A stretch of DNA of 63,079 nucleotides from Chloroflexota bacterium (GTDB lineage Bacteria; Chloroflexota; Anaerolineae; Anaerolineales; Villigracilaceae): positions 1-63,079 of the forward strand of contig JAIOOU010000009.1 of assembly GCA_021414245.1 (NCBI GenBank), read 5' to 3'. A model generated the notes under the pieces. The model made no database searches. It was not told the origin of the DNA and was given only the letters and a program-made list of their open reading frames with translations. The translations under genes were made by a program, and so were the position numbers. Shown here piece by piece: positions 1-8,557 of this stretch (position 1 is the stretch's first letter; every line of letters starts with the position of its first letter).

Positions 1-57
1 AACTAATCAATGAATATATTTACTTTTACAACTATGAGAGAATACAATTGAAAACAA

Positions 58-88
58 GACAGACACCTTACGAAACCAGGTGTCTGTC
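58..88 (-). terminator. Intrinsic terminator of the Cys/Met PLP enzyme gene
   Basis: A perfect 11-bp inverted repeat (GACAGACACCT / AGGTGTCTGTC, arms 58-68 and 78-88) encloses a 9-base loop. Read on the minus strand it is followed by TTGTTTTC, a U-rich tail. It sits about 70 bases past the stop of the minus-strand gene at 157-1293, so it most likely ends that transcript. Confidence 0.75.
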
Positions 89-156
89 CATCTAACTCGT
101 GAGCGCTTTCTTTTTGTGTCTGCCTTACAGGGGTCAATTCAGAAGGGAGCTCTTTT

Positions 157-1293
157 TTATTTCATTGCCTGTTGCAGATCGGACAGCAAGTCATCCACAT
201 TTTCGATTCCGACCGACAGCCTCACCAGACCCGGGTCGACCTCCAGCGGCGAACCCACCACGGATAGGTGAGTCATCGCGGCGGGAACTTCGATCAACGA
301 TTCAACCCCGCCAAGCGACTCTGCCAGGGTGAATATTTTTGTGGACTCCGCCACCCGTACAGCAGCGTCCCTCCCATCCTTCATCACGAACGAGATCATT
401 CCACCGCCATTGCGCATCTGCCGCTTCGCAATCTGGACCTGGGGATGGCTCTCGTGAAACGGATAGATCAGCCGTTTGACATTTTTTTGCTTTTCGAGGA
501 AGGACGTGATCTTTTCCGCGTTCGCAGCGTGACGGTCCATGCGAATGGGCAGGGTTTTAATGCCCCGCAATACAAGAAAAGAGTCCATGGGACCCTGGAT
601 GCCGCCGATGGCATTTTGCAGATAGGCCAGCTGTTCACCCAGGGTTTTGTCCCTGCCGATGATGGCGCCTCCAACCACATCCGAATGGCCGCCGAGATAT
701 TTTGTCATCGAATGCACGACCAGGTCAGCGCCCAACTCCAATGGACGCTGGAGATAAGGCGTTGCAAAGGTGTTGTCCACGACCAACAGCGGCTTATTTG
801 GGTGCGCTTTGACAATTTCAACCACCGCACGAATATCGGTGACTGCCAGCAGTGGATTCGTGGGTGTCTCCAGCCACACGATCTTCGTGGAGGGGGTTAA
901 TGCTTCGGCGAGATTCTCCGGATCGGTCGTGTCAGCGAATGTAAAGTCAAGACCGAAGCGCCTCAGGACCTTGTCAAATAAACGGAAAGTGCCGCCATAC
1001 ACATCGTTGCCGGCCACCACATGGTCGCCGTTGGACAGCATGCGCAGCACGGTATCGGTGGCCGTCATTCCGGAGGCAAAGGCCAGGCCCCAGTTTCCGG
1101 TTTCCAGTTCGGCAAGGCAATCCTGCAGGGCTTTGCGGGTTGGATTCAGGGTGCGGGAATATTCATATCCCTGCCGGGGTCTGCCGATGCCGTCCTGCTT
1201 GTAGGTGGATGTAAAATAAACAGGCGTCATCACTGCGCCGTTGTTCGGGTCCGGTTCCTGACCTGCATGGATGGCGAGCGTTTCAAATTTCAT
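157..1293 (-). CDS. Trans-sulfuration PLP enzyme (cystathionine gamma-synthase / lyase family)
   Basis: A 378-residue member of the Cys/Met-metabolism PLP-dependent family, cytosolic, fold type I. The PLP lysine is Lys198 in [11 protein letters not shown], the pyridine-nitrogen Asp is Asp173 in [10 protein letters not shown], and ASGMTA (about 74-79) lies in the phosphate-binding region. Length matches the family (380-400). An AAGGAG ribosome site lies a few bases before the ATG. The family includes cystathionine gamma-synthase (MetB), gamma-lyase and beta-lyase, and sequence alone does not separate them safely; the N-terminal [10 protein letters not shown] style is common in enzymes annotated as synthase or gamma-lyase. 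The gene is monocistronic, with its own terminator at 58-88, and is divergent from the PIG-L gene. Confidence 0.9.
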   Translation of the reverse strand: MKFETLAIHAGQEPDPNNGAVMTPVYFTSTYKQDGIGRPRQGYEYSRTLNPTRKALQDCLAELETGNWGLAFASGMTATDTVLRMLSNGDHVVAGNDVYGGTFRLFDKVLRRFGLDFTFADTTDPENLAEALTPSTKIVWLETPTNPLLAVTDIRAVVEIVKAHPNKPLLVVDNTFATPYLQRPLELGADLVVHSMTKYLGGHSDVVGGAIIGRDKTLGEQLAYLQNAIGGIQGPMDSFLVLRGIKTLPIRMDRHAANAEKITSFLEKQKNVKRLIYPFHESHPQVQIAKRQMRNGGGMISFVMKDGRDAAVRVAESTKIFTLAESLGGVESLIEVPAAMTHLSVVGSPLEVDPGLVRLSVGIENVDDLLSDLQQAMK

Positions 1294-1406
1294 TAAGTCT
1301 CCTTGGTTAGGCGGAAAGTATGTACACGAGATTTTTGTTTCATGTAAACTTCACCCGGGCTGGGTTGTCTGAATGGCAATTACAATCATGCATTATACGA
1401 GGAAAA

Positions 1407-2249
1407 ATGACAAAAACAGTTTTGGCAGTTTTGGCTCATCCGGACGATGAATCCTTTGGTTTGGGCGGCACCCTGGCGCTTTATGCCTCCAGAGGATATG
1501 ACACTTATTATGTTTGTGCCACGCGGGGCGAAGCCGGCACCGTCGATGAGATCCATATGAAGGGTTTCAAGGATACGGCCGAGATGCGTACGGAGGAATT
1601 GATGCGTGCGGCAAAGGAACTTGGCCTGAAGCAGGTCTTTTTCCTCGGCTATCGGGATTCAGGCATGCCCGGCATGGATGCAAATCAGCATCCCGACGCC
1701 CAAATTAATCATTCTGTTGATGAGGTTGCCGGGCGGGTGGTCAAATATATTCGTGATCTCAAGCCGGATGTTGTCCTGACCTTCGATCCGATCGGCGGAT
1801 ATAAACATCCCGATCATATTCACATTCACAAAGCTACCGTGCTCGCCTTTGAAAATGCGGATGTGCCATCCTTTCATCCCGAAACTGGCGCGCCCTTTAA
1901 GCCCAGTGCGCTGTATTTCCACGTTTTCCCGAAAGGGTTGTTGAAGCTGGCGACCCGTTTGATGCCTTTGTTCGGAAAAGACCCGACGAAATTCGGCCGC
2001 AATGGGGATATTAATATGAAGGAACTCGCTGAAGTGGACTTCCCCGTGCATGTGCGCTTGAATGTCAGTTCAGTTGTGGATGCCAAGCGTAAAGCAAGCG
2101 AATGCCACGCCTCCCAGGGTGGAATGCAAATGCGCCGCGGCGTGATGGGTCTGGTTACCCGCCTGTTGGGGGAGCGGGAGGAATATATGCGCGCGTATCC
2201 GCCGGTGAGCGCATCCTTCAAACGGAAGGCTGATCTCTTCGACATATAA
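1407..2249 (+). CDS. PIG-L / LmbE family zinc-dependent deacetylase
   Basis: A 280-residue protein of the PIG-L (LmbE) family, which remove N-acetyl groups from sugar-linked substrates such as GlcNAc-inositol or bacillithiol/mycothiol precursors. The zinc motif AHPDDE is at residues 10-15 and a second metal-ligand motif, HPDH, follows in KHPDHIHIHKA. The start is placed at the ATG at 1407, which follows a GAGG-type ribosome site; an in-frame ATG at 1320 would add 29 residues that do not resemble the family and precede the AHPDDE strand. No thiol-cofactor genes flank it, so the substrate is unknown. The family call is firm, the substrate is not. Confidence 0.88.
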   Translation: MTKTVLAVLAHPDDESFGLGGTLALYASRGYDTYYVCATRGEAGTVDEIHMKGFKDTAEMRTEELMRAAKELGLKQVFFLGYRDSGMPGMDANQHPDAQINHSVDEVAGRVVKYIRDLKPDVVLTFDPIGGYKHPDHIHIHKATVLAFENADVPSFHPETGAPFKPSALYFHVFPKGLLKLATRLMPLFGKDPTKFGRNGDINMKELAEVDFPVHVRLNVSSVVDAKRKASECHASQGGMQMRRGVMGLVTRLLGEREEYMRAYPPVSASFKRKADLFDI

Positions 2250-2604
2250 ATAAACATCAAATAATTACCTCCTTATATTCTGCACACGAATTGAAAGGGC
2301 CTGGGCTTTTTTCGTTGTACTGGCAATCATATATTTCGCTGGTCCGGCAAGCCGGCAGGGAGGGACCCCTGTCCAGTATCGCTGTCTACACACCTGCCTG
2401 GCTGCCGGTTTTTGCCCTGATTTTCTCCACCCTCACAGACATACTTTCAAGTCTGCATCCGGCTTTGCAGGTTGCCTCCATGATCCCGGTTCAGGCGCTT
2501 AAGTACGTGTAGAAAACTCATTTTAATAGTATTGCTTATTTTTATTGTTGGGGGTCTGGTGATACCATTAGGGCATGGGAGCTTTCTGATCAAGGAGATT
2601 GCAC
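2250..2604. other. Intergenic stretch without a convincing gene
   Basis: These 355 bases hold only a 73-codon open frame (2291-2512) that starts with TTG, has no ribosome site and looks like no known protein. An A/T-rich tract around 2520-2560 could carry the promoter of the PilZ gene, but no clear -35/-10 pair is visible. Confidence 0.5.
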
Positions 2605-2946
2605 ATGCCTGAACGACGAACCACCCCGCGAAAAAAATTCGATTATTATTTGCGTGTAGTTGATGATGATACCCGGGAAATCCTTGGCCATTTGGTGGAG
2701 GTGAGCTCCCTTGGGTTCCAGCTGGATACGACAAAACCCCTTCCAACTGAAAAGGAATATTATTTGCGCGTTGAATTAACCCCGGATCTCGGCAACCGGC
2801 CATTTATCGTATTTATTGGACGTTCCAAGTGGTGCAAAATGGATGATCGGGAGCCCAATTTGTATCATGTGGGCATTCAGATGATGGAAATCCTCCCGGA
2901 TGACAGGGAAATTTTCCTGAACATATTAAAGAAATTTGGGAAATAA
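2605..2946 (+). CDS. PilZ domain protein (probable c-di-GMP receptor)
   Basis: A 113-residue single-domain protein. It opens with the arginine motif RxxxR (Arg5 to Arg9 in ERRTTPRKK) and carries EVSSLG at 32-37, matching the (D/N)xSxxG half of the PilZ c-di-GMP site with Glu in place of Asp/Asn. The two motifs in this order and spacing define PilZ. Stand-alone PilZ proteins act as adaptors that respond to cyclic di-GMP in motility, secretion or polysaccharide control; the target here is unknown. The ATG at 2605 lies 7 bases after AAGGAG; a TTG at 2599 would be too close to that site. It stands alone, with no motility or diguanylate cyclase genes nearby. Confidence 0.85.
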   Translation: MPERRTTPRKKFDYYLRVVDDDTREILGHLVEVSSLGFQLDTTKPLPTEKEYYLRVELTPDLGNRPFIVFIGRSKWCKMDDREPNLYHVGIQMMEILPDDREIFLNILKKFGK

Positions 2947-3002
2947 CAGATTGTTCCCAGGATATTTGGGGGTGCCGCATTTCAGAACACCATATCTGGC
3001 GC

Positions 3003-3031
3003 TTGACATTTTAGAACATACGTTCTAAAAT
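3003..3031 (+). promoter_or_regulatory. Strong promoter with embedded palindromic operator
   Basis: TTGACA (3003-3008), a 17-base spacer and TAAAAT (3026-3031) make a near-consensus housekeeping promoter. Its spacer and -10 box are covered by a palindrome with perfect 10-base arms, ATTTTAGAAC (3008-3017) and GTTCTAAAAT (3022-3031), around ATAC. The core GAACATACGTTC fits the Gram-positive type LexA/SOS box (GAAC-N4-GTTC); the wider TTAGAAC-N4-GTTCTAA also looks like a TetR-family operator such as the NemR type. A protein bound here would block the promoter of the VOC operon. The regulator is not encoded next to it. Confidence 0.8.
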
Positions 3032-3068
3032 GTATGCATTGAATCCATTCGACCAAAGGAGAATAGAT

Positions 3069-3434
3069 ATGTCCAAGCGTAATGTTGTTCATGTTGAGAT
3101 TCCGGCTGTAAATGTGGAAGCTGCCGGTAAATTTTATGCCGACCTGTTCGGCTGGAAACTTCAGAACATCCCGGATATGAATTACACCATGTGGGAGGCC
3201 GGCGATGGATCAGGCGGCGGTTTTCCACAGGTCTCGGCTGAAAACCCCGCCGGGCAGGTGCTGGTTTATATTGCCAGTGATGATATTGAAGCCGATTTGA
3301 AGAATGTAAAAAAGCTTGGCGGCAAGGTCATTCATGAGAAGGCCGAGATCCCCGGTTTTGGCTGGATGGGAATCTTCCAGGATCCGACTGGAAATGTTCT
3401 TGCTCTTTATACAAGCATGAATCCGGGTGACTAG
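3069..3434 (+). CDS. VOC family protein (glyoxalase / bleomycin-resistance / dioxygenase fold)
   Basis: A 121-residue single-module VOC protein: beta-alpha-beta-beta-beta pattern with VVHVEIPAVNVEAAGKFYADLFGW at the start (first metal-ligand His8) and FQDPTGNVLALY near the end. VOC proteins bind a metal and act on glyoxal adducts, aromatic diols or antibiotics; this short form is common in proteins of unknown substrate. The ATG at 3069 follows AAAGGAG; an upstream in-frame ATG at 3030 lies inside the -10 box and cannot be used from this promoter. It is first gene of a three-gene unit with genes starting 2 bases after its stop and then overlapping, all under the operator at 3008-3031. Confidence 0.85.
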   Translation: MSKRNVVHVEIPAVNVEAAGKFYADLFGWKLQNIPDMNYTMWEAGDGSGGGFPQVSAENPAGQVLVYIASDDIEADLKNVKKLGGKVIHEKAEIPGFGWMGIFQDPTGNVLALYTSMNPGD

Positions 3435-3435
3435 C

Positions 3436-3765
3436 ATGGCTGCGGACGAATATTTCCAGACCGTTAACCCTGATCCAACAATGCCTCCCGTTCAACTTGA
3501 AAAAAACAAATACGAACTGATGCGTGCGATCATTCTTGGAAATTTAAGGGAGTACGGTCCGATGAATTTTCGGGAACTTGCGGACCTGATCCGGGAACAG
3601 GTGCATGACGAGTTTGGCGCCTCGGCAATGCTGTATTTCTCAACGGTTAAATTGGACCTGGCGGCACGCGGCGAGATTCGTCGCGTGCCGAAATTTTTAT
3701 CAAACTTGATCGAATTAAATCCGAACCCCATAACGCTCGGGAGAGAGGTCTTATGTATGCAATGA
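3436..3765 (+). CDS. Small winged-helix-like protein, conserved hypothetical
   Basis: A 109-residue soluble protein that I do not recognise with certainty. Its centre (MNFRELADLI ... STVKLDLAARGEIRRV) has the pattern of a winged helix: helix, recognition helix, then a basic hairpin. It recalls small DUF6958-type proteins often found beside VOC genes. It begins 2 bases after the VOC stop, with GGGTGA as ribosome site before the ATG at 3436 (a GTG at 3427 overlaps the previous stop and is less likely). Its 3' end overlaps the next gene by 13 bases, indicating translational coupling. It could be the DNA-binding regulator of the operon, but this is speculation. Confidence 0.6.
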   Translation: MAADEYFQTVNPDPTMPPVQLEKNKYELMRAIILGNLREYGPMNFRELADLIREQVHDEFGASAMLYFSTVKLDLAARGEIRRVPKFLSNLIELNPNPITLGREVLCMQ

Positions 3766-4067
3766 CCGGGACCCTCGTCGCTCAAAACGGTCGCCGTACC
3801 CAGTTGGTTCAGATCCTCGAGCAAGCTTCCCGGCTTGTCGGTGAAATCCCCCAATGCCGAATGTACGTGATTCATGAAGACCTGGCCAACGAAACGCATG
3901 TGTGGGTTTACGAATTATGGGATGATAAACAGGCACATGATGCATCATTGAACAATGAAGAGGTCCGCGCTCTGATCGCAAAGGCCAGACCTTTATTGGC
4001 AGCCGCGCCTGGCGGTGCGGAGTTGAAGGTTGTCGGGGGACATGGAGTGGACATCCACTTGATGTAG
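3753..4067 (+). CDS. Antibiotic biosynthesis monooxygenase (ABM) domain protein
   Basis: A 104-residue dimeric alpha/beta-barrel protein of the ABM/YgiN class. The pattern GTLVAQNGRRTQLVQIL, then CRMYVIHEDLAN, then VWVYELWDDKQAHDASLNNEEV is characteristic: first strand, helix, middle strand, and the W-x-D-x2-A-H-D segment of ABM proteins. Members act as cofactor-free quinol monooxygenases or have unknown substrates. The start overlaps the preceding gene by 13 bases and follows GAGAGG. Together with the VOC protein it suggests handling of a reactive quinone- or aldehyde-like compound, which would fit induction through the palindromic operator. A terminator follows at 4259-4283. Confidence 0.82.
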   Translation: MYAMTGTLVAQNGRRTQLVQILEQASRLVGEIPQCRMYVIHEDLANETHVWVYELWDDKQAHDASLNNEEVRALIAKARPLLAAAPGGAELKVVGGHGVDIHLM

Positions 4068-4162
4068 GATAAAAATGGGGGCAGTAAAACTTGCTTGACG
4101 CAGTCACCTCCCGGTGGTATCCTTGCGCGCAATGTTCAGACCATTCATCGTTGATACTGATG

Positions 4163-4209
4163 ATACCAATCGTACCACCCGCACTTATGCAGTGACGGGG
4201 CATTGGTAT
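4163..4209 (+). repeat. Short inverted repeat in the intergenic region
   Basis: Perfect 8-base arms ATACCAAT (4163-4170) and ATTGGTAT (4202-4209) enclose 31 bases. It may form a long-loop hairpin in the 3' part of the VOC operon transcript. No function can be assigned; chance is possible. Confidence 0.3.
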
Positions 4210-4258
4210 TTATCTGGTGAACACGAACAGGTCCGTTCATCCTAGATAGGAAAACCAA

Positions 4259-4283
4259 ACGCCCCGAAATTCGGGGCGTTTTT
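4259..4283 (+). terminator. Intrinsic terminator of the VOC-ABM operon
   Basis: A 10-bp stem ACGCCCCGAA / TTCGGGGCGT (4259-4268, 4270-4279) with a very tight turn is followed by TTTTT. It ends the three-gene operon and lies 24 bases before the next start at 4307, so that gene needs its own start signal or read-through. Confidence 0.85.
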
Positions 4284-4306
4284 CTTAACACCACAAAGGA
4301 GACACC

Positions 4307-5602
4307 ATGTCGATTTCAAATGCCACTCCCGTCCTGGCCGTTGACGAAAAGAATCTCATCCCCGTTAGTGATCACCTCAGGCTCATGGCGGACATCCCGC
4401 CTTCGCGCATGTTCCTGATCAACAAATCCCTGAAAGTGTACGTGGAGAAGAATGCTGGCGCAAAGATCTTTGATGCTTCCCAGGGCGACGGTGGTGCATC
4501 CCTCCCTGGAGCTCCGCGGGCGATCCTGGAACGCGCCTCGCAGCTTCAAATTGAACATGGTACTGCCTACGATATGCCGTTCGGCACCGATGCATATCGC
4601 AAGTCTGTTGTGGAGCAATATTGGAAGTTGGATTCATCCTCCGGTTGGGGACCTGCAAATGTGCTTGGCACCGCCGGCGGACGTGATGCGCTAATCAAGG
4701 CCTATCAAGCCATGCTGGCACTTGGTCATGGGCGCCAGGGTGACCTGATCATGGTCTCTCGCGTCCCGTGGATTTCCTATAACTGGGGGCCTTATGGGGT
4801 CGGAGCAAATGTGCTTTGGGCACCCGGAGATCCTGCTCAAGGTTGGGCGTATTCCGAGGATGCGATTCGTGAAAGTGTGAAGTTTGCTGAATCCAAGGGG
4901 CGAAAGATCGCGGGCATTGTCATCACCAATCCGGATAACCCGACTGGCATGACCATTGCTGTTGGGAAACAAGTCTCGCTTGCCAAGGCTGCCCTGGAGG
5001 CGGGCGTGGCCTTCGTGCTCTTCGACTGGATGTATCATTATGTTACCGACGAATCTCCGATGGATTTGAACACTTTCCTGAAATTTTTCTCCCTCGAGGA
5101 ACGCAAACGGATTATGTTCCTGGATGGCATTACCAAGTCCTTGGGTGGCTCCAACATCCGCAACTGCCACTTGATCGCGGATGAAGCTGTCGTCAAATTC
5201 ATTACCGCGCGTGCTTCGCACGGAGTCATCCCCTCATTTTATTCTCTGGCGGTCGCCATGGCAGCCTATGAAATGGGATTTGCAGAAGCTGCCAGGGCCA
5301 TCATCGAGCCCACCAATGCCAGCCGCGTGGTTTTGAAGAAACTGCTCGCTGAAAGCGGCATGCAGTATATTATAGGCAAAGGCTATTATGCCTTCATGAA
5401 TGTCGCGGACTATATCAAAGCCAAAGGTTGGACAGATAGCGAACCGCTCGGACAGTATCTGGCCGAAAATCACGGCGTGGCCATTGTCCCCGGAGCGTTC
5501 TTTTCCCCTTTCGGCAATGACTGGATTCGCTTCTCATACGCCACACCCGCCGAACGAACAGAAGGTGCATTCAAAAGGTTGATGGAAGGGTTGACTCTCT
5601 GA
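4307..5602 (+). CDS. Class I/II PLP-dependent aminotransferase
   Basis: A 431-residue fold type I aminotransferase. NPDNPTG (208-214) carries the ring-oxygen Asn, the pyridine Asp is Asp240 in LFDWMYH (Tyr243 partner), and Lys277 in GITKSLGGSNIR is the Schiff-base lysine. WIRFSYATP near the C-terminus supplies the substrate-carboxylate Arg. The N-terminal 60 residues and the LGTAGGRDALIKAYQ segment place it among aspartate/alanine-type enzymes, but substrate is not decidable. An AAAGGAG site precedes the ATG. It is followed, 112 bases later on the same strand, by the ligase-hydrolase fusion gene, so the two may share a pathway that handles amino acids or gamma-glutamyl-like amides. Confidence 0.88.
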   Translation: MSISNATPVLAVDEKNLIPVSDHLRLMADIPPSRMFLINKSLKVYVEKNAGAKIFDASQGDGGASLPGAPRAILERASQLQIEHGTAYDMPFGTDAYRKSVVEQYWKLDSSSGWGPANVLGTAGGRDALIKAYQAMLALGHGRQGDLIMVSRVPWISYNWGPYGVGANVLWAPGDPAQGWAYSEDAIRESVKFAESKGRKIAGIVITNPDNPTGMTIAVGKQVSLAKAALEAGVAFVLFDWMYHYVTDESPMDLNTFLKFFSLEERKRIMFLDGITKSLGGSNIRNCHLIADEAVVKFITARASHGVIPSFYSLAVAMAAYEMGFAEAARAIIEPTNASRVVLKKLLAESGMQYIIGKGYYAFMNVADYIKAKGWTDSEPLGQYLAENHGVAIVPGAFFSPFGNDWIRFSYATPAERTEGAFKRLMEGLTL

Positions 5603-5714
5603 AACCCTAACGGTCAAGCATGAAAGAGCACGAAGAAAAATACAACCATGAAAGCTGGTGATTTAAGCTCTTCGCGGTGCAATGTTCTTATCTAAAATCA
5701 TCTCTGGTGAAAAT

Positions 5715-8510
5715 ATGCCCTCACAAAAATTTGCCGACAAATATCTCCTCGCCGTTGAGCAGGCCGCCAGGGAAAAACCCCAAGGCGGATTGAACGGCTT
5801 CGAGCAGGAATGGAATCTGCTGGATGAAGAACTGCGCCCCTTGCTCACCGTGGGGGCGGGCCCCAGCCAGCAGTCGTTTGTGGATTACCTGCGTGCAGAA
5901 TGTATCCCTGCATGGCAGGCGCAGTTCAGCCAGCTGGAAGTCTTTCACTGGATGATCGAATGGGCCACGCGGCCGTTTTACAGTCCACGCGGTACGATCT
6001 ATGAAGCGCGCCTGATGGAGGCTTCGTTGATCAATTCCCTCCATCGGGCAGGAGTGAACTTCGGTGAGCGCCTGCATTACTGGCATGGAAACCTGCTCTT
6101 CCTGACCGATATTGGTCATCATTCCCTGCCTGGCAATTGGAGTATTGCCAAACGCCGCTATCTCGAAAAATGCGTCGATCTTTACGGGGATACCCTGGCC
6201 ACCGCGGGCATCCACAGCAACCTATCCCTGCCCGATCCGCTGTTTGCGTGGGACTTCATGCATCTCTCCGCAAGCGAACGCGGCGACAGGCATCTGGATG
6301 ATTTCAAGTCCGAGTTTTACATCACTGCCACGCGCATCCTGCGCGCCTTCGCATCTCTTTTTATCGCCACTGCTGCGTCCACGCCGATGCAGGCCCAGGT
6401 CCAGGATGGACGCGCTGTAGTCGTCCTCACTGATTACGATTCGGTCCGCAATCTGACCTTCCCCAACCCGCGCGAGCTTGACCTCCCCGATCTCTATCGT
6501 TCCTACAACGATTATCTGCAAAACTCTTACGACCTTGTGCGCCGCGGAGTCCGCTTCGGAAATAACAACTGGACTCCCATCCGTGCACGTTCCTTTGCGG
6601 ACCCGGTCGAACGCATTATTTCCACCACAAGCGATGAACTTACGCATCTTTACACCCGCGGCCTGTTCGCAGTGGGGCAGGCGACTCCTCCCGAGGAAAT
6701 GGCTCTCCAGATCGAAAAGCAGAACTTGATGGCCCGCATTAATCTCCCGATGGGGCGCGTCGAAGTCCGTGTGGATGATGGCGGGCACAGCCTGGATATT
6801 GACATCGCAAACCTGACTCTCAAACACTTATTGCTTTTGCGTATTTATTCCGATCAGCAATTTGGCCGTTCCTTCCGATATGACCGTGAAGACATCAGCC
6901 GTGCCCGGGAGAATGAGAACCTGGCGGCGAAACATGGTCTGCGGGCCGAGATCGAAAACCCCTTCAGCGCCAAGCCGGTGGGCATGCGCAATTTCCTGAA
7001 ATGGACCCTGTCTGAAGTGAAACCCCTGGCTGAATCCTTGAACTTGTGGAATGACCTGGCACCGCTGGTTGAAATGTCTGAGGGCGGCAGAAACACGGCC
7101 GAAAAATTCCGCGCCCGTTTGCAGGGGGAACTCGGCGATGGCAACGAGGTGCCGTTGACTATATTGAAGGAATTGCACTTTGAACGGGAGGCCCAGGTTA
7201 AAGCTGACGTGGAACGGATCGCGGCGGATTATGGAATCCTGGGCGACGATTCGTCGAAGATTTCGGAATTCCTCCAGCGCGGACGCGATGCTGCGCGGCA
7301 GATCCAAAACATGCCTGTGCAATTCCGTCCGCGCGCCCAGGCTGTAGTGGAAGTATCGTATCCGGACAAGACCACGGAGATCCTGGATCTCGCCCAGCAG
7401 TTAATTCGAATTCCTTCCGTGACGGCCTGTCCGGAAGAACGGTATGATGAAGTTCACCGTGCGGGGTCGTTGATCGACGATTATCTGCGGAATGCAGACC
7501 TGGAAGTGAAATTCTTTGACGGGAAATATCCGGCCGTATATGCCGCCTTTCCCGGTGCTTCAATGAAGGATCCGATCTTATTGACGGGTCATTTTGATGT
7601 GGTCGAACCGGAACCGGATGACTCGCAATTTATTCCCCATATCGAAGGGGATTACCTGCACGGCCGCGGCTCGGCTGACATGAAGACTGTGGTTGCAACC
7701 TATCTGGTCTGGATGAGGGATGCCCGGAGATCCGGTGCACCTTATCCAAATATTGCCTTGCTGTTGATTGGAAATGAAGAAAATGGTGAATCTGAAGCCT
7801 GGGGCACGCCTTTTGTATTGAAGGAATTGAACCTCATTCCATCGCTTTTTATCGCAGGCGAACGCACGGGTGAAAAAGGCAATGAGCTTTTCGGTGAAAT
7901 ATGCGTGGAGAACCGTGGTGTCGTGCGCTTTGAGGTGATCGCCCGCGGCGCGAAAGGCCATAGTGGCTTGGCAGGCACAGGAGACTTGAGTGAAAAACTG
8001 ATCAATGCCCGCACTGCGCTAAATGAGATCTTTGCCAGACAACTTACCCTCAAATCCGCGGACGGATGGCAGTCGCAGGCGAAATTTCCGTTCATTAGCG
8101 TAGGCACCCCGGGCGTATATAATGTCACGGCGGCGGAGGGAATCCTGGGCGTGGAGATCCGTCCCATCCCACAGGATGATATTTCTGCATTGAAAAAGGA
8201 AGTGGAAGCGTATTGTTCTGAAAATAATCTTGAAGCGAAGTTTTCTGTGATGGAAAACGGTGTGGCCTGTGACCCGAATAATCCGGCCTTGAAAGCGCTG
8301 ATCGAAGCAGTCAAACAAGCTTCGGGTGGGCGCGAAGCGAGAATCGGTCGTAAGCTGCCAGGCACCAGCGCAAGATTTGCCCCGGGCGGTCGGGCAGTTG
8401 TATGGGGGCAATCCGGCCTGGGTCCGCATGCAAAAGATGAACGCCATTATATCCCCAGCATCGAACCATATTACCAGTCATTGAATCAACTGGCAAAGTT
8501 GTGGAAATAA
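5715..8510 (+). CDS. Fusion of a glutamate-cysteine ligase-like (GCS2) domain with an M20 metallohydrolase
   Basis: A 931-residue two-part protein. Residues about 1-530 resemble the GCS2 carboxylate-amine ligase family: GFEQEWNL (28-35) fits the conserved acidic strand and GIHSNLSLPDP (165-175) the GxHxxxx strand. Residues about 553-931 are a complete M20 (ArgE/DapE/CPG2) hydrolase: His626 and Asp628 in GHFDVVEP, bridging Asp655 in GRGSADMKT, general base Glu688 and ligand Glu689 in GNEENGE, and a late PHAKDERH. So one half should form an amide bond with ATP and the other hydrolyse one. The frame runs through without a break. The ATG at 5715 follows GGTGA at 5 bases; an earlier ATG at 5682 lacks a ribosome site. 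The GCS2 assignment is less sure than the M20 one. Confidence 0.75.
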   Translation: MPSQKFADKYLLAVEQAAREKPQGGLNGFEQEWNLLDEELRPLLTVGAGPSQQSFVDYLRAECIPAWQAQFSQLEVFHWMIEWATRPFYSPRGTIYEARLMEASLINSLHRAGVNFGERLHYWHGNLLFLTDIGHHSLPGNWSIAKRRYLEKCVDLYGDTLATAGIHSNLSLPDPLFAWDFMHLSASERGDRHLDDFKSEFYITATRILRAFASLFIATAASTPMQAQVQDGRAVVVLTDYDSVRNLTFPNPRELDLPDLYRSYNDYLQNSYDLVRRGVRFGNNNWTPIRARSFADPVERIISTTSDELTHLYTRGLFAVGQATPPEEMALQIEKQNLMARINLPMGRVEVRVDDGGHSLDIDIANLTLKHLLLLRIYSDQQFGRSFRYDREDISRARENENLAAKHGLRAEIENPFSAKPVGMRNFLKWTLSEVKPLAESLNLWNDLAPLVEMSEGGRNTAEKFRARLQGELGDGNEVPLTILKELHFEREAQVKADVERIAADYGILGDDSSKISEFLQRGRDAARQIQNMPVQFRPRAQAVVEVSYPDKTTEILDLAQQLIRIPSVTACPEERYDEVHRAGSLIDDYLRNADLEVKFFDGKYPAVYAAFPGASMKDPILLTGHFDVVEPEPDDSQFIPHIEGDYLHGRGSADMKTVVATYLVWMRDARRSGAPYPNIALLLIGNEENGESEAWGTPFVLKELNLIPSLFIAGERTGEKGNELFGEICVENRGVVRFEVIARGAKGHSGLAGTGDLSEKLINARTALNEIFARQLTLKSADGWQSQAKFPFISVGTPGVYNVTAAEGILGVEIRPIPQDDISALKKEVEAYCSENNLEAKFSVMENGVACDPNNPALKALIEAVKQASGGREARIGRKLPGTSARFAPGGRAVVWGQSGLGPHAKDERHYIPSIEPYYQSLNQLAKLWK

Positions 8511-8543
8511 AAGGCAGGTCACGATTATCGTGACCTGCCTTTT
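8509..8543. terminator. Bidirectional terminator between convergent genes
   Basis: A perfect 16-bp stem (AAAAGGCAGGTCACGA at 8509-8524 and TCGTGACCTGCCTTTT at 8528-8543) with a 3-base loop. The arms give a T-run on both strands, so it can end the fusion gene on the plus strand and the cytochrome gene on the minus strand. Confidence 0.9.
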
Positions 8544-8557
8544 ATTGATCGATACGG

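Noticed and set aside
268-900. Long open frames antisense to the PLP enzyme gene, and similar ones antisense to relA, tnaA, the ALDH genes and nuoH
   Set aside because: They mirror strongly conserved genes, have no ribosome sites and encode no recognisable proteins; they are shadows of codon bias.
2291-2512. 73-codon frame in the gap before the PilZ gene
   Set aside because: TTG start without ribosome site, no recognisable protein, and base composition like noncoding DNA.
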